A program made the position numbers and the translations under genes. This document shows, one piece after another, positions 1 through 7,352 of a DNA stretch of 34,186 nt (position 1 is the first letter of the stretch; every line of letters begins with the position of its first letter). The notes below the pieces were generated by a model. That model did no database searches. It saw only the letters and a program-made list of their open reading frames with translations, and was not told the DNA's origin. This DNA is from DATIUV01 sp049322755 (lineage in GTDB: Bacteria; Pseudomonadota; Gammaproteobacteria; Burkholderiales; UBA6910): positions 1 through 34,186 of the forward strand of contig JBMOQX010000065.1 in assembly GCA_049322755.1 (NCBI GenBank). Direction: 5' to 3'.

Positions 1-6
1 GAATTC

Positions 7-31
7 CGCACTTGAATCGCGAGAAAGTGCG
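7..31 (+). promoter_or_regulatory. Hairpin over the terminase small-subunit ribosome-binding region
   Basis: CGCACTT (7-13) and AAGTGCG (25-31) are perfect 7-base inverted arms. The right arm ends one base before the ATG at 32 and includes part of the only purine-rich stretch (GAGAAAG) that could be a ribosome-binding site. Folding of the leader could therefore lower initiation on the small subunit. This is inference from the sequence only, and the upstream context lies outside the window. Confidence 0.35.
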
Positions 32-529
32 ATGCCTCTGCTGAGCCTGCGCGCGTATGCCAAGCATCGCGGCGTAAGCCTGGCGGCGGTGCAAAAGGCG
101 ATCCAGTCAGGCCGAATCACGCCTAACGCGGACGGGCTGATCGACAGCGAGCGCGCCGATGCCGAATGGACGGCGAAGACGAGGCCCGGGCAGCGGCGGG
201 CGAAAACCGGTCCGCCCACGCCGCCGCAGCCGGCCGAGGCGCCTGCCGGGAGCCTGGATTACTTCCGCGCACGGGCGATCCGCGAGAGCTACCTGGCGCG
301 GCTGGCCAAGATCGAGTTCGAGGAGCGCACGGCGAAGCTGGTAAGCCGCGACGAGGTGCAGGTGGCGGCCTTCACCAACGGGCGCACGGTCCGGGACAAC
401 CTGCTGAACATCCCCGACCGTCTGGCGGCGACGCTGGCCGCGGAGACGGACCCCGACCGGGTGCATCACCTGTTGAGCTCCGAGATCCGCAAGGCGCTGG
501 AGGAACTGGCGGATGCCCACAGCGGCTGA
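32..529 (+). CDS. Phage terminase small subunit (Nu1-like)
   Basis: This 165-residue protein probably recognises the phage packaging site and recruits the large terminase subunit to the concatemeric genome. Residues about 4-45 form a helix-turn-helix-like segment (LRAYAKHRGVSLAAVQKAI), like the winged helix of Nu1-type subunits. A Pro/Arg-rich linker follows at about 48-75. A long charged helix at about 78-105 fits the dimerisation coiled coil of the family. Its end overlaps the large subunit start by 17 bases, the usual coupled arrangement of terminase genes. The ATG at 32 is the first start, preceded by a purine-rich GAGAAAG. The family call rests on position, size and the N-terminal motif; the sequence itself is divergent. 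Confidence 0.8.
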   Translation: MPLLSLRAYAKHRGVSLAAVQKAIQSGRITPNADGLIDSERADAEWTAKTRPGQRRAKTGPPTPPQPAEAPAGSLDYFRARAIRESYLARLAKIEFEERTAKLVSRDEVQVAAFTNGRTVRDNLLNIPDRLAATLAAETDPDRVHHLLSSEIRKALEELADAHSG

Positions 530-3509
530 GGTTTACAGCGACGCCTTCCGGGCCGGGCTCCGGCCGGACCCCGTGCTGACGGTCTCCGAGTGGGCGGACC
601 GTTACCGGAAGCTGTCCGGCAAAGCCGCGGCCGAGCCGGGCCCGTGGCGCACGGACCGCACGCCGTATTTGCGCGAGATCATGGACGCGCTGTCGCCGTC
701 GTCTGCGGTCGAACGCGTCGTGTTCATGAAGGGCAGTCAGATCGGAGGCCCGCTCAGTCTCGACACTCCAGTACCCACTGTGCAGGGTTGGACGACCATG
801 GGCACGATCCAGCCCGGGGACCAGGTGTTCGACGAGAACGGCTTCCCGTGTCGAGTGCTCAACGTCTCACCGGTGCTCGTGAACCAGGAGTGTTACGAGA
901 TCACATTTTCCGATGGCTCGACGATCATTGCTGACGGCAACCATCCCTGGGTGGCCTGGGACGATCTCGGCCGCCGGAAGCGGAGGCTGATCCGAACCAC
1001 GACCGCAGTGATGTTCCTGCGGCACAAAGCACGCGGGGGAAAGGCGAACCGGTATGCCATCGATGTGGCTGGCCCGCTCATGCTTCCGCCGGTGGACTTG
1101 CCAGTTGATCCGTACCTGCTGGGCTACTGGTTGGGCAACGGGAGTGCAGGCATGAACCACATCACGGTTCATGAGGACGATTACGAGGTGGCGGGGTTGC
1201 TCAGCACGTGTGGCGTGAAGGTTGAATTCCGGCTGCCCTGGTGGCGCAAAGGCAAAGCTGCGAACATCCTGATCGACGGCGGCCGCAGGCGGCTGCGCGA
1301 GGAGGACGGATCTTTCGGCCCCGTGGCGGTCGCGGATGGCGAGACCTACTTCATGGGCGCCCTCCGGGATCTTGGGGTCGTACGGAACAAACATATCCCG
1401 CCGTGCTATTTGCGGGCCAGTTTCCCGCAACGATTGGCACTGCTACAGGGGTTGATGGACTCAGACGGTCACATCACCAAGGCCGGGCGCTGTGAGTTTA
1501 CGACTCATAGCCTTAAACTCCGGGACGGCGTTTATGAACTTCTGATGACCCTCGGGATCAAGGCGACCATCTACAACCGGGAGGGGCATGAGCGCCGTAT
1601 CCTTGGCCGGCCCTGTAGGGTGCGGGACGGTTGGCGGATCTCCTTCATGGTCTACGATCACCTGCCCGTCTTCCGCTTACGCCGCAAATTGGCGCGCCTG
1701 ACTTCGCGTGATGGCCGACGCTGTACGGAAACCGAACGCCGCCGCGTGGTGGACATCAGACCGATTCCGTCTGTTCCGGTTCGCTGTATTGCGGTCGATT
1801 CGCCGAGCCATCTGTTTTTGGCTGGTCGGTCCATGATCCCGACTCACAACACAGAAGCCGGCAATAACTGGGTCGGCTACGTGATCCACAAGTCGCCCGG
1901 GCCGATGATGGTCGTGCAGCCCACGGTCGAACTGGCCAAGCGGAACTCGAAGCAGCGCATCGATCCGCTGATCGAAGAGAGTGACGTCCTCCGCGAGTTG
2001 GTGAAGAGCCCGCGCTCGCGCGACTCGGGCAACACGGTCCTCTCGAAGGAGTTCCCCGGAGGCGTGCTGGTGATGACCGGCGCCAACAGCGCCGTGGGGC
2101 TGCGCTCGATGGCGGTGCGGTATCTGTTCCTGGATGAGATCGACGCCTACCCGGGCGACGTCGACGGCGAAGGCGATCCGATCAACCTGGCCTTCGCGCG
2201 GACGCGCACGTTCTCGCGCCGCAAGGTGTTTATGTGTTCGACGCCGCTCATCACGGGCCTGAGCCGGATCGAAGCGGCGTTCGCCGAAAGCGACCAGCGG
2301 CGCTACTGGGTGCCCTGCCCGCATTGCGGCGAGTTCCAGGTGCTGAAGTTCGAGCGGCTCCGCTGGCCCAAGGGCGAGCCGCGCAAAGCCGCTTACCAGT
2401 GCATCGCCTGCGAGCAGGCGATCTTCAATCACCAGAAGAACACGATGCTCGCTCGCGGCGAGTGGCGGCCCGAGGCGGCAGGCGATGGGCGCACGCGCGG
2501 GTATCACCTGTCGAGCTTGTACAGCCCCGTGGGTTGGTACTCCTGGGAGCGCGCAGCGGATGACTGGGAGAAGGCGCAGAACGACGTCGAGCGGCTGAAG
2601 TCGTTCGTGAATCTCGTGCTCGGTGAGTCGTGGCAGGAGCGCGGCGACGCGCCCGACTGGCAGCCGCTGTATGACCGGCGAGAGGACTACACGATCGGCA
2701 CGGTCCCGCGGGGCGGGCTGTTTCTCACGGCCGGGGCCGACGTGCAGCGCGACCGGATCGAGGTCGAAGTGGTGGCCTGGGGCCGCGGCAAGGAGTCGTG
2801 GTCGGTCGACTACCGCGTGCTCATGGGCGACACGGCGCGGGCCGATGTCTGGCGGCAGCTCGACGCGCTGCTCGACGAGGAGTTTCCTCACGCGAACGGC
2901 ATGCGGTTGCCGATTCGGGTGCTCTGCGTCGACTCGGGCTTCAACCCGCGCATCACCTACGATTGGGTGCGCGGCCATCCCCAGGCCTCCTGGGGTCCGG
3001 CTGGCGCGCGGGCGGCGCATCCCAAGACCGCCGTGGCGGTGAAGGGCACGGCGCGCACCGACCGGCTGATCCTGAATGCCTCACCGGTGGACTCAAGCCG
3101 CCGGCGCGGTACGCGGCTGTGGACGCTCGGGACACCGGTGGCCAAGTCAGAACTCTATAGCCGCTTGCGCCTGGCGCCTCCCACTGAAGAAAGCGGCGAG
3201 CCGTTCCCCGCAGGATACTGCCACTTCCCGCGCTACGAGGAAGACTACTTCCGGCAGTTGACCGCGGAGAGCCTGGTGAAGGGCCACTGGGTGATCGCGC
3301 CCAACCGGCGCAACGAGGCGCTGGACTGCCGGGTCTATGCGCGCGCGGCGGCCTCGATCTACGGCATTGACCGTTTCACGGAGCGGCACTGGCGGGAGTT
3401 GGCGGAGAGTTTGCCTCGACCCAAGACTGATGCAGAACCGACGAACACAGTGCCATCTCCTCGCCCTGTCCGGCGAGTGATGGTCCGTTCGCCCTACATG
3501 GTTCGGTAG
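513..3509 (+). CDS. Phage terminase large subunit, GpA type, interrupted by a class 3 intein
   Basis: This is the DNA-packaging motor ATPase and nuclease that cuts concatemers and pumps DNA into the prohead. The 998-residue precursor splits into N-extein 1-79, intein 80-446 and C-extein 447-998. Removing the intein gives about 631 residues, close to lambda gpA. The extein junction restores a P-loop-like KGSQIGG-TEAGNNW, so the intein sits inside the ATP-binding loop and packaging should depend on splicing. A Walker B-like FLDEID lies at about 539-544. GVLVMTGANS and GLRSMAVRYL precede it, as in GpA proteins. The C-terminal part holds the nuclease-like region, with GADVQRDRIEVEVVAWG and CVDSGFNPRITYDW. 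The ATG at 513 lies within the small-subunit gene. No frameshift or stop is seen, so the gene looks functional. Confidence 0.95.
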   Translation: MPTAAEVYSDAFRAGLRPDPVLTVSEWADRYRKLSGKAAAEPGPWRTDRTPYLREIMDALSPSSAVERVVFMKGSQIGGPLSLDTPVPTVQGWTTMGTIQPGDQVFDENGFPCRVLNVSPVLVNQECYEITFSDGSTIIADGNHPWVAWDDLGRRKRRLIRTTTAVMFLRHKARGGKANRYAIDVAGPLMLPPVDLPVDPYLLGYWLGNGSAGMNHITVHEDDYEVAGLLSTCGVKVEFRLPWWRKGKAANILIDGGRRRLREEDGSFGPVAVADGETYFMGALRDLGVVRNKHIPPCYLRASFPQRLALLQGLMDSDGHITKAGRCEFTTHSLKLRDGVYELLMTLGIKATIYNREGHERRILGRPCRVRDGWRISFMVYDHLPVFRLRRKLARLTSRDGRRCTETERRRVVDIRPIPSVPVRCIAVDSPSHLFLAGRSMIPTHNTEAGNNWVGYVIHKSPGPMMVVQPTVELAKRNSKQRIDPLIEESDVLRELVKSPRSRDSGNTVLSKEFPGGVLVMTGANSAVGLRSMAVRYLFLDEIDAYPGDVDGEGDPINLAFARTRTFSRRKVFMCSTPLITGLSRIEAAFAESDQRRYWVPCPHCGEFQVLKFERLRWPKGEPRKAAYQCIACEQAIFNHQKNTMLARGEWRPEAAGDGRTRGYHLSSLYSPVGWYSWERAADDWEKAQNDVERLKSFVNLVLGESWQERGDAPDWQPLYDRREDYTIGTVPRGGLFLTAGADVQRDRIEVEVVAWGRGKESWSVDYRVLMGDTARADVWRQLDALLDEEFPHANGMRLPIRVLCVDSGFNPRITYDWVRGHPQASWGPAGARAAHPKTAVAVKGTARTDRLILNASPVDSSRRRGTRLWTLGTPVAKSELYSRLRLAPPTEESGEPFPAGYCHFPRYEEDYFRQLTAESLVKGHWVIAPNRRNEALDCRVYARAAASIYGIDRFTERHWRELAESLPRPKTDAEPTNTVPSPRPVRRVMVRSPYMVR
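750..1850 (+). mobile_element. Class 3 intein with LAGLIDADG endonuclease domain
   Basis: The 367-residue in-frame insertion begins PLSLDTPVPT, with Pro where most inteins have Cys or Ser, and ends IPTHN just before extein Thr447. The three residues that define class 3 inteins are all present: Trp146 in block B (GNHPWVAW, next to block B His144), Cys425 in block F (RCIAVDSPSHLFL) and Thr444 in block G (THN). In class 3 inteins the block F Cys makes the first attack, so no N-terminal nucleophile is needed. The endonuclease motifs are LLGYWLGNG (about 203-210) and LLQGLMDSDGHI (about 310-321). The first has Asn209 where the catalytic Asp usually stands. Splicing looks intact; endonuclease activity is doubtful. 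Confidence 0.93.
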
Positions 3510-3518
3510 CGGAAAGAA

Positions 3519-3776
3519 CTATCGCTGGGGCGCGCCCGTGCCCCGGAGCAGGCCCGCAATACTGAGGTCTTCGTCGATCTCGGGCCAATGGATGCCCAGG
3601 CCATCGCCAAGAAGCTCGAAATTGCGCCGTTGGGACTCAGTGGCGTTCAATAGCCTGGGAAACCAGGCGAGGGGGACAGCGAGCCGGCGGCCATCGGCGA
3701 GAAAGACGATCAACTCGTCTTCGGTCACCTGAACTTGCTGGGCGCGGGGATGTGTTTCAACGCTTGAAGTGCTCAT
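3519..3776 (-). CDS. DUF2442 family protein
   Basis: This 85-residue protein has the DUF2442 pattern: LIVFLADGRRLAVPLAWFPR in the middle, LLNATESQRRNFEL next, and GIHWPEIDEDLSIAGLL near the C-terminus. No biochemical function is established for the family. It is second in a two-gene unit with the DUF4160 gene, whose last 20 bases overlap its start, so translation is probably coupled. The unit points against the late operon and ends 10 bases after the terminase stop codon. Such pairs resemble toxin-antitoxin or moron cassettes in layout, but a toxin role is only a guess. The ATG at 3776 starts about 13 residues before the conserved region. Confidence 0.85.
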   Translation of the reverse strand: MSTSSVETHPRAQQVQVTEDELIVFLADGRRLAVPLAWFPRLLNATESQRRNFELLGDGLGIHWPEIDEDLSIAGLLRGTGAPQR

Positions 3777-3993
3777 GCCAAGCCTTCAGCCACTCCTCCT
3801 CATGATCTTCGACCAGACGAGCCAACTCCCGCAACTCACGGGCCGCGAATCCGCTGGCCTCAGCGAGCGCGACTGGCCCCAGCCAGAATTTCGCCAAAGC
3901 CCGTTCGCGCTGAATGTGAACATGCGGTGGTTCGCCGCCCTCGTTGCTGAAGAAGAAGATGCGGTAAGGGCCAACGCGCGCAATCGTGGGCAT
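3757..3993 (-). CDS. DUF4160 family protein
   Basis: A 78-residue protein starting MPTIARVGPYRIFFF matches the standard DUF4160 opening. The hallmark PPHVHIQ and the AKFWLGPV block follow, with a helical C-terminus ending WLKAWHEHF. I chose the ATG at 3993 because homologous proteins begin at this MPTI. A longer 106-residue form from 4077 is possible, and its ATG shares the palindrome CATG with the gpW-like start on the other strand. No clear Shine-Dalgarno sequence or promoter is seen for either start. The two conserved His residues and small size are suggestive, but the function is unknown. It is the upstream member of the pair with DUF2442. Confidence 0.85.
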   Translation of the reverse strand: MPTIARVGPYRIFFFSNEGGEPPHVHIQRERALAKFWLGPVALAEASGFAARELRELARLVEDHEEEWLKAWHEHFKR

Positions 3994-4075
3994 CGAGTGA
4001 ATCGATTTCGCTCTCAAGTCTATCAGACCGGTCACCACTGGCTTGCAGAGTGATCGCCTTCCGGCAAGTTGACTC

Positions 4076-4285
4076 ATGGCCTACTCGCAAGCTCAACTCG
4101 AAGCGCTCGAGGCGGCGCTGGCCAGCGGCACGTTGCGCGTGACGTTCGAAGGCCGCAGCCTCGAGTACCGCAGCGTGGATGAACTCAAGAAAGCAATCGC
4201 CGAAGTGAAAGCTGCAATGGCGGCGGCGGATCCAGCGCGGCCGCGCTCGCGCGTGATCCGCACTTACACGAGCAAGGGTTTCTGA
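4076..4285 (+). CDS. Head-tail joining protein, gpW-like
   Basis: This 69-residue protein has the size, position (between terminase and portal) and pattern of lambda gpW, which joins the filled head to the neck. It has an N-terminal helix with alternating Leu/Ala (about 4-17), a beta hairpin VTFEGRSLEYRSVDELKKAI (about 22-42) and a second helix (IAEVKAAM), then a basic C-terminal tail. The VDELKKAIAE segment matches the conserved DLKKYIAE part of gpW. The stop codon TGA overlaps the portal ATG by one base (TGATG), so translation is coupled. The DUF4160/DUF2442 pair separates it from the terminase. Confidence 0.82.
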   Translation: MAYSQAQLEALEAALASGTLRVTFEGRSLEYRSVDELKKAIAEVKAAMAAADPARPRSRVIRTYTSKGF

Positions 4286-5772
4286 TGGGCTACTGGCGAA
4301 ATCTCGTGCGGGCGGCGTTCGCTCCGCTGCGGGCGCTGGCAGGTTACGAAGCCGCCGCCAGCACGCGCCGCACGCTGGGGTGGAGCCCATCGAACGAAGG
4401 CATCAACGCCCTGGTCACTGGAGGCGGCGACGCCCTGCGGTCCCGCTCGCGCGACATGGTGCGCCGCAACGCCTGGGCCAGCAACGCGGTCGACAGCTTC
4501 GTCGGCAACGCCGTCGGCACGGGCATCAAGCCGCAGTCGAAACACCCGGACCCGGCCGTGAAGCGGCGGCTTCAGGAACTCTGGCTACGCTGGACCGACG
4601 AGGCCGATGCCGCCGGGCTGACGGACTTCTACGGGCTTCAGGCGCTGGTCTGCCGCTCGACGATCGAAGGCGGCGAGTGCCTGGTGCGGCTGCGCGACCG
4701 CCGGAGCGAGGACGGGCTGACCGTGCCGCTGCAACTCCAGCTTCTCGAAGCCGAGCACCTGCCCGCGGCGAAGAACGAGAATCTGCCCAACGGGAACGTC
4801 ATCCGCGCCGGAATCGAGTTCGACAAGCTCGGCCGCCGCGTAGCGTACCACCTCTACCGCGAGCACCCGGGCGAGAAGCTTATGTTCTTCAACGCCGGAG
4901 AGACGACGCGTGTGCCGGCGGAGTCGGTGCTGCACATCTACAAACCTCTCCGTCCCGGTCAGCATCGCGGGCAGCCGTGGCTCACGCAGGTGCTCGTGAA
5001 GCTCCACGAGCTCGACCAGTACGACGACGCCGAGCTGGTCCGCAAGAAGCTGGCGGCAATGTTTGCGGCGTTCATCACCGAGAACAACCCCGAGGACCCG
5101 GTGATCGGCGCGAAGCCCGGCGAGGGCGAGACGGACGCAAGCGGCGCGCCGCTGGCCGGCATCGAGCCGGGCTCGATGGTGAAGCTGCTGCCCGGCGAGG
5201 ATGTGAAGTTCACCGAGCCGGGCGACGTCGGCGGCATGTACACGGAGTTCATGCGCGTGCAATTGCGAGCGATCGCCGCGGGCCTAGGCATCACCTACGA
5301 GCAGCTCACAGGGGACCTCGAGCGCGTGAACTACTCCTCGATCCGCGCCGGATTGCTCGAGTTCCGCCGCCGCTGCGAGCAGTTCCAGCACCAGGTGATG
5401 GTGTTTCAGTTCTGCCGCCCGGTGTGGCGGGCCTGGATCGAGGCGGCGGCTCTCAGCGGCGCGATCGATGCCCGCGACTACGCCCGCCGCCCGGAGGCCT
5501 ATCTCGATGTCGAGTGGCGGCCGCCCTCATGGGCGTGGGTCGATCCGCTCAAGGACATGAACGCCGAGGTCACGGCCGTGCGCGCGGGCTTCAAGCCGCG
5601 CAGCGCCGTCATCAACGAGATGGGTTACGACGAGGAGGACGTCGACCGGCAGGCCGCCGCCGACAACGCGCGCGCCGACTCGCTCGGGCTGACCTATGAC
5701 TCCGATCCCCGCAAGACCACTTCCAACGGGAAGCGAGTTGCCGAGCCAGAGGCTGTAACGCAAGTCCAATGA
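4285..5772 (+). CDS. Phage portal protein, lambda gpB type
   Basis: The 495-residue portal forms the dodecameric ring at one head vertex, through which DNA enters and leaves. The N-terminal RSRDMVRRNAWASNAVDSF and VGNAVGTGI at about 55-76 are the family signature. GECLVRLRDR follows near 131-140, and a central EPGSMVKLLPGEDVKF segment at about 294-309 belongs to the portal_2 family. RAIAAGLGITYEQLTGDLER and YSSIRAGLLEFRR at about 331-363 form the conserved stem or wing part. Length is close to lambda gpB (533). The last four bases overlap the protease gene. The protease may process this protein as in lambda, but no cleavage site can be read from the sequence. Confidence 0.95.
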   Translation: MGYWRNLVRAAFAPLRALAGYEAAASTRRTLGWSPSNEGINALVTGGGDALRSRSRDMVRRNAWASNAVDSFVGNAVGTGIKPQSKHPDPAVKRRLQELWLRWTDEADAAGLTDFYGLQALVCRSTIEGGECLVRLRDRRSEDGLTVPLQLQLLEAEHLPAAKNENLPNGNVIRAGIEFDKLGRRVAYHLYREHPGEKLMFFNAGETTRVPAESVLHIYKPLRPGQHRGQPWLTQVLVKLHELDQYDDAELVRKKLAAMFAAFITENNPEDPVIGAKPGEGETDASGAPLAGIEPGSMVKLLPGEDVKFTEPGDVGGMYTEFMRVQLRAIAAGLGITYEQLTGDLERVNYSSIRAGLLEFRRRCEQFQHQVMVFQFCRPVWRAWIEAAALSGAIDARDYARRPEAYLDVEWRPPSWAWVDPLKDMNAEVTAVRAGFKPRSAVINEMGYDEEDVDRQAAADNARADSLGLTYDSDPRKTTSNGKRVAEPEAVTQVQ

Positions 5773-6968
5773 CGAACCTCGCACACGTTGCTTCGCGCGT
5801 GTTTAACACGCCGCTGATGATCGATCAGAAGAAGCTCGCGGCGATCCTGGCCGTGCTGGCTCCGCGCCTAGGCATGGAGCCGCCCGCCGTGGACGCGGCG
5901 ATGCTTGTGGAGCAGCGCTCGCGGAAGCCTTATGGCGTGACCGACGCCGGCATCGCCGTCATCGAAGTCTCGGGCAGCCTGGTGAATCGCGCCTCCGGGA
6001 TGGATGCGCAGTCGGGGCTCACTTCCTATGAGCAGTTGGGCAACGAGATTCTCGACGCCGCCACCGACCCGCAGGTGCGAGGGATTCTCTTGCGCCTGGA
6101 CAGCTACGGCGGCGAGGCCAACGGCGCCTGGGATGTGGCGAGCCTCATTGAGGAGACCGCGCGGCTGAAACCCGTCTGGGCATCGGTCGATGACTGGGCC
6201 CTGAGCGCGGGGTATCTGCTGGCTACCGCCACCGACCGCATCTGGGTCACGCGCACGGGCGGCGTCGGCTCAGTCGGCATCATCGCCATGCATCTCGATC
6301 AAAGCGGCTGGGACGCGGCGAACGGCCTGCGCTACACGACGATCTTCGCCGGCGACCGCAAGAACGATTTCAACCCGCACGAGCCGCTCTCCGATGGCGC
6401 CCGCTCGGTGCTCGTGGCCGAGGTCGATCGGCTCTACGGCATGTTTGTCGATGCCGTGGCGCGCCGCCGCGGCCTGAGCGCCGCAGCCGTGCGCTCGACC
6501 GAAGCCGGCATCCTCTACGGCGAGGACAGCGTGGCGCAGGGCTTCGCCGACCGCGTCGGCACCTTCCGCGACGCCCTGGCCGCGATGACCGAGTCGTTAT
6601 CAAGACCAAAGTTAACGAAAGGAGGCACTCCAGTGTCTGAAGCAACCCAGGCGGCCGCGAGTCCGCCCGTTCCCGATTTCGCCGCGATCGAGGCCGCTGC
6701 CCGCGAGCAGGGCTACGCCGAGGCGGCCGAGATCGTCGTGCTGTGCTCGATCGCCGGCCGGCCCTCGCTCGCCGGCGACTTTATCAGCCGGCATCTGTCG
6801 GCGGCCGAGGTCCGCAAAGAACTGCTCGCGCTGCGGGCCGAGGCTGACCAAGAAGAAATCCGATCGCATGTTCTGCCGGAGGCCAGCACCAAGGCCAAGC
6901 AGAACCTTGATGAAAACCCGGTCGTCAAGGCCTGCCTGGCCTTGGCGGGCCCGAAAGGAGCGAAGTAA
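5769..6968 (+). CDS. Head maturation protease (S49 family, lambda gpC-like) with C-terminal scaffold
   Basis: This is a serine protease of the ClpP/SppA fold that cleaves prohead proteins during maturation. Residues about 56-270 carry the S49 domain: RGILLRLDSYGGEANG, then nucleophile Ser146 in DWALSAGYLLA and the general-base candidate Lys198 in GDRKNDFNPHEPLS. This Ser-Lys dyad is that of phage gpC proteases. Residues about 289-399 form a separate Ala/Glu-rich helical tail that corresponds to the scaffold region. That tail has its own ribosome-binding site and start codon (see the nested gene). At 399 residues it is close to lambda gpC (439). It overlaps the portal end by four bases and is followed by the decoration gene. 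Confidence 0.93.
   Translation: MTNLAHVASRVFNTPLMIDQKKLAAILAVLAPRLGMEPPAVDAAMLVEQRSRKPYGVTDAGIAVIEVSGSLVNRASGMDAQSGLTSYEQLGNEILDAATDPQVRGILLRLDSYGGEANGAWDVASLIEETARLKPVWASVDDWALSAGYLLATATDRIWVTRTGGVGSVGIIAMHLDQSGWDAANGLRYTTIFAGDRKNDFNPHEPLSDGARSVLVAEVDRLYGMFVDAVARRRGLSAAAVRSTEAGILYGEDSVAQGFADRVGTFRDALAAMTESLSRPKLTKGGTPVSEATQAAASPPVPDFAAIEAAAREQGYAEAAEIVVLCSIAGRPSLAGDFISRHLSAAEVRKELLALRAEADQEEIRSHVLPEASTKAKQNLDENPVVKACLALAGPKGAK
6633..6968 (+). CDS. Nested in-frame scaffold protein (Nu3-like)
   Basis: Inside the protease gene a perfect Shine-Dalgarno AAAGGAGG (6618-6625) stands seven bases before an in-frame GTG at 6633. Translation from it would give a 111-residue protein, SEATQAAASP onward. 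It is identical to the protease C-terminus and mostly helical (EAAAREQGYAEAAEIVV, SAAEVRKELLALRAEADQEE). Lambda makes its scaffold Nu3 in the same way, from an internal start in gene C. The protein should line the prohead interior during assembly and then be degraded. The start is inferred from the signal strength and from the lambda precedent. Confidence 0.72.
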   Translation: MSEATQAAASPPVPDFAAIEAAAREQGYAEAAEIVVLCSIAGRPSLAGDFISRHLSAAEVRKELLALRAEADQEEIRSHVLPEASTKAKQNLDENPVVKACLALAGPKGAK

Positions 6969-6971
6969 CCC

Positions 6972-7346
6972 ATGCCCGTTCAATCCGAATCGAACTACCT
7001 CGGCGACTGGCTGAAATTCGAAGAGGACAACCTCTACAGCCGCGACGAGGTCACCGTCGCCAGCGGCCAGAATCTCGCGACCGGCACCGTGGTCGGCATC
7101 ATCACCTCGAGCGGCAAGGTGACGCAGCTTGCGCCGGGCGCCACGGACGGCTCGGAAACGGCCGCCGGCGTGCTGTTGAACGCCGTTGACGCGAGCACGG
7201 CTGACAAGCCGGGCGTCATCGTCGCTCGTCACGCCATCTGCTCGGACAAAGGTCTGGTGTGGCCCGGCTCCATCACCGGCCCGCAGAAGACCGCCGCCAT
7301 CAGTCAACTTGAAAGCCTGGGCATTCTCGTCCGGGAAGGAGCCTGA
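6972..7346 (+). CDS. Head decoration protein, lambda gpD type
   Basis: A 124-residue protein that probably forms trimers on the expanded capsid to stabilise packaged DNA pressure. It starts at ATG 6972 after a strong AAAGGAG, with LGDWLKFEEDNLYSRDEVTV near the N-terminus. Family motifs include LATGTVVGIITSSGKV (about 35-50), DGSETAAGVLLNAVDA (about 59-74) and a closing IVARHAICSDKGLVW and QLESLGILVREG. Its position between protease/scaffold and the major capsid gene matches lambda. Lambda gpD has 110 residues. No oddities are seen. Confidence 0.93.
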   Translation: MPVQSESNYLGDWLKFEEDNLYSRDEVTVASGQNLATGTVVGIITSSGKVTQLAPGATDGSETAAGVLLNAVDASTADKPGVIVARHAICSDKGLVWPGSITGPQKTAAISQLESLGILVREGA

Positions 7347-7352
7347 TCCCCC

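Noticed and set aside
3519..3560. GGGGC...GCCCC hairpin as a terminator between terminase and DUF2442
   Set aside because: The stem is short, lies in coding sequence, and no T-run follows on either strand.
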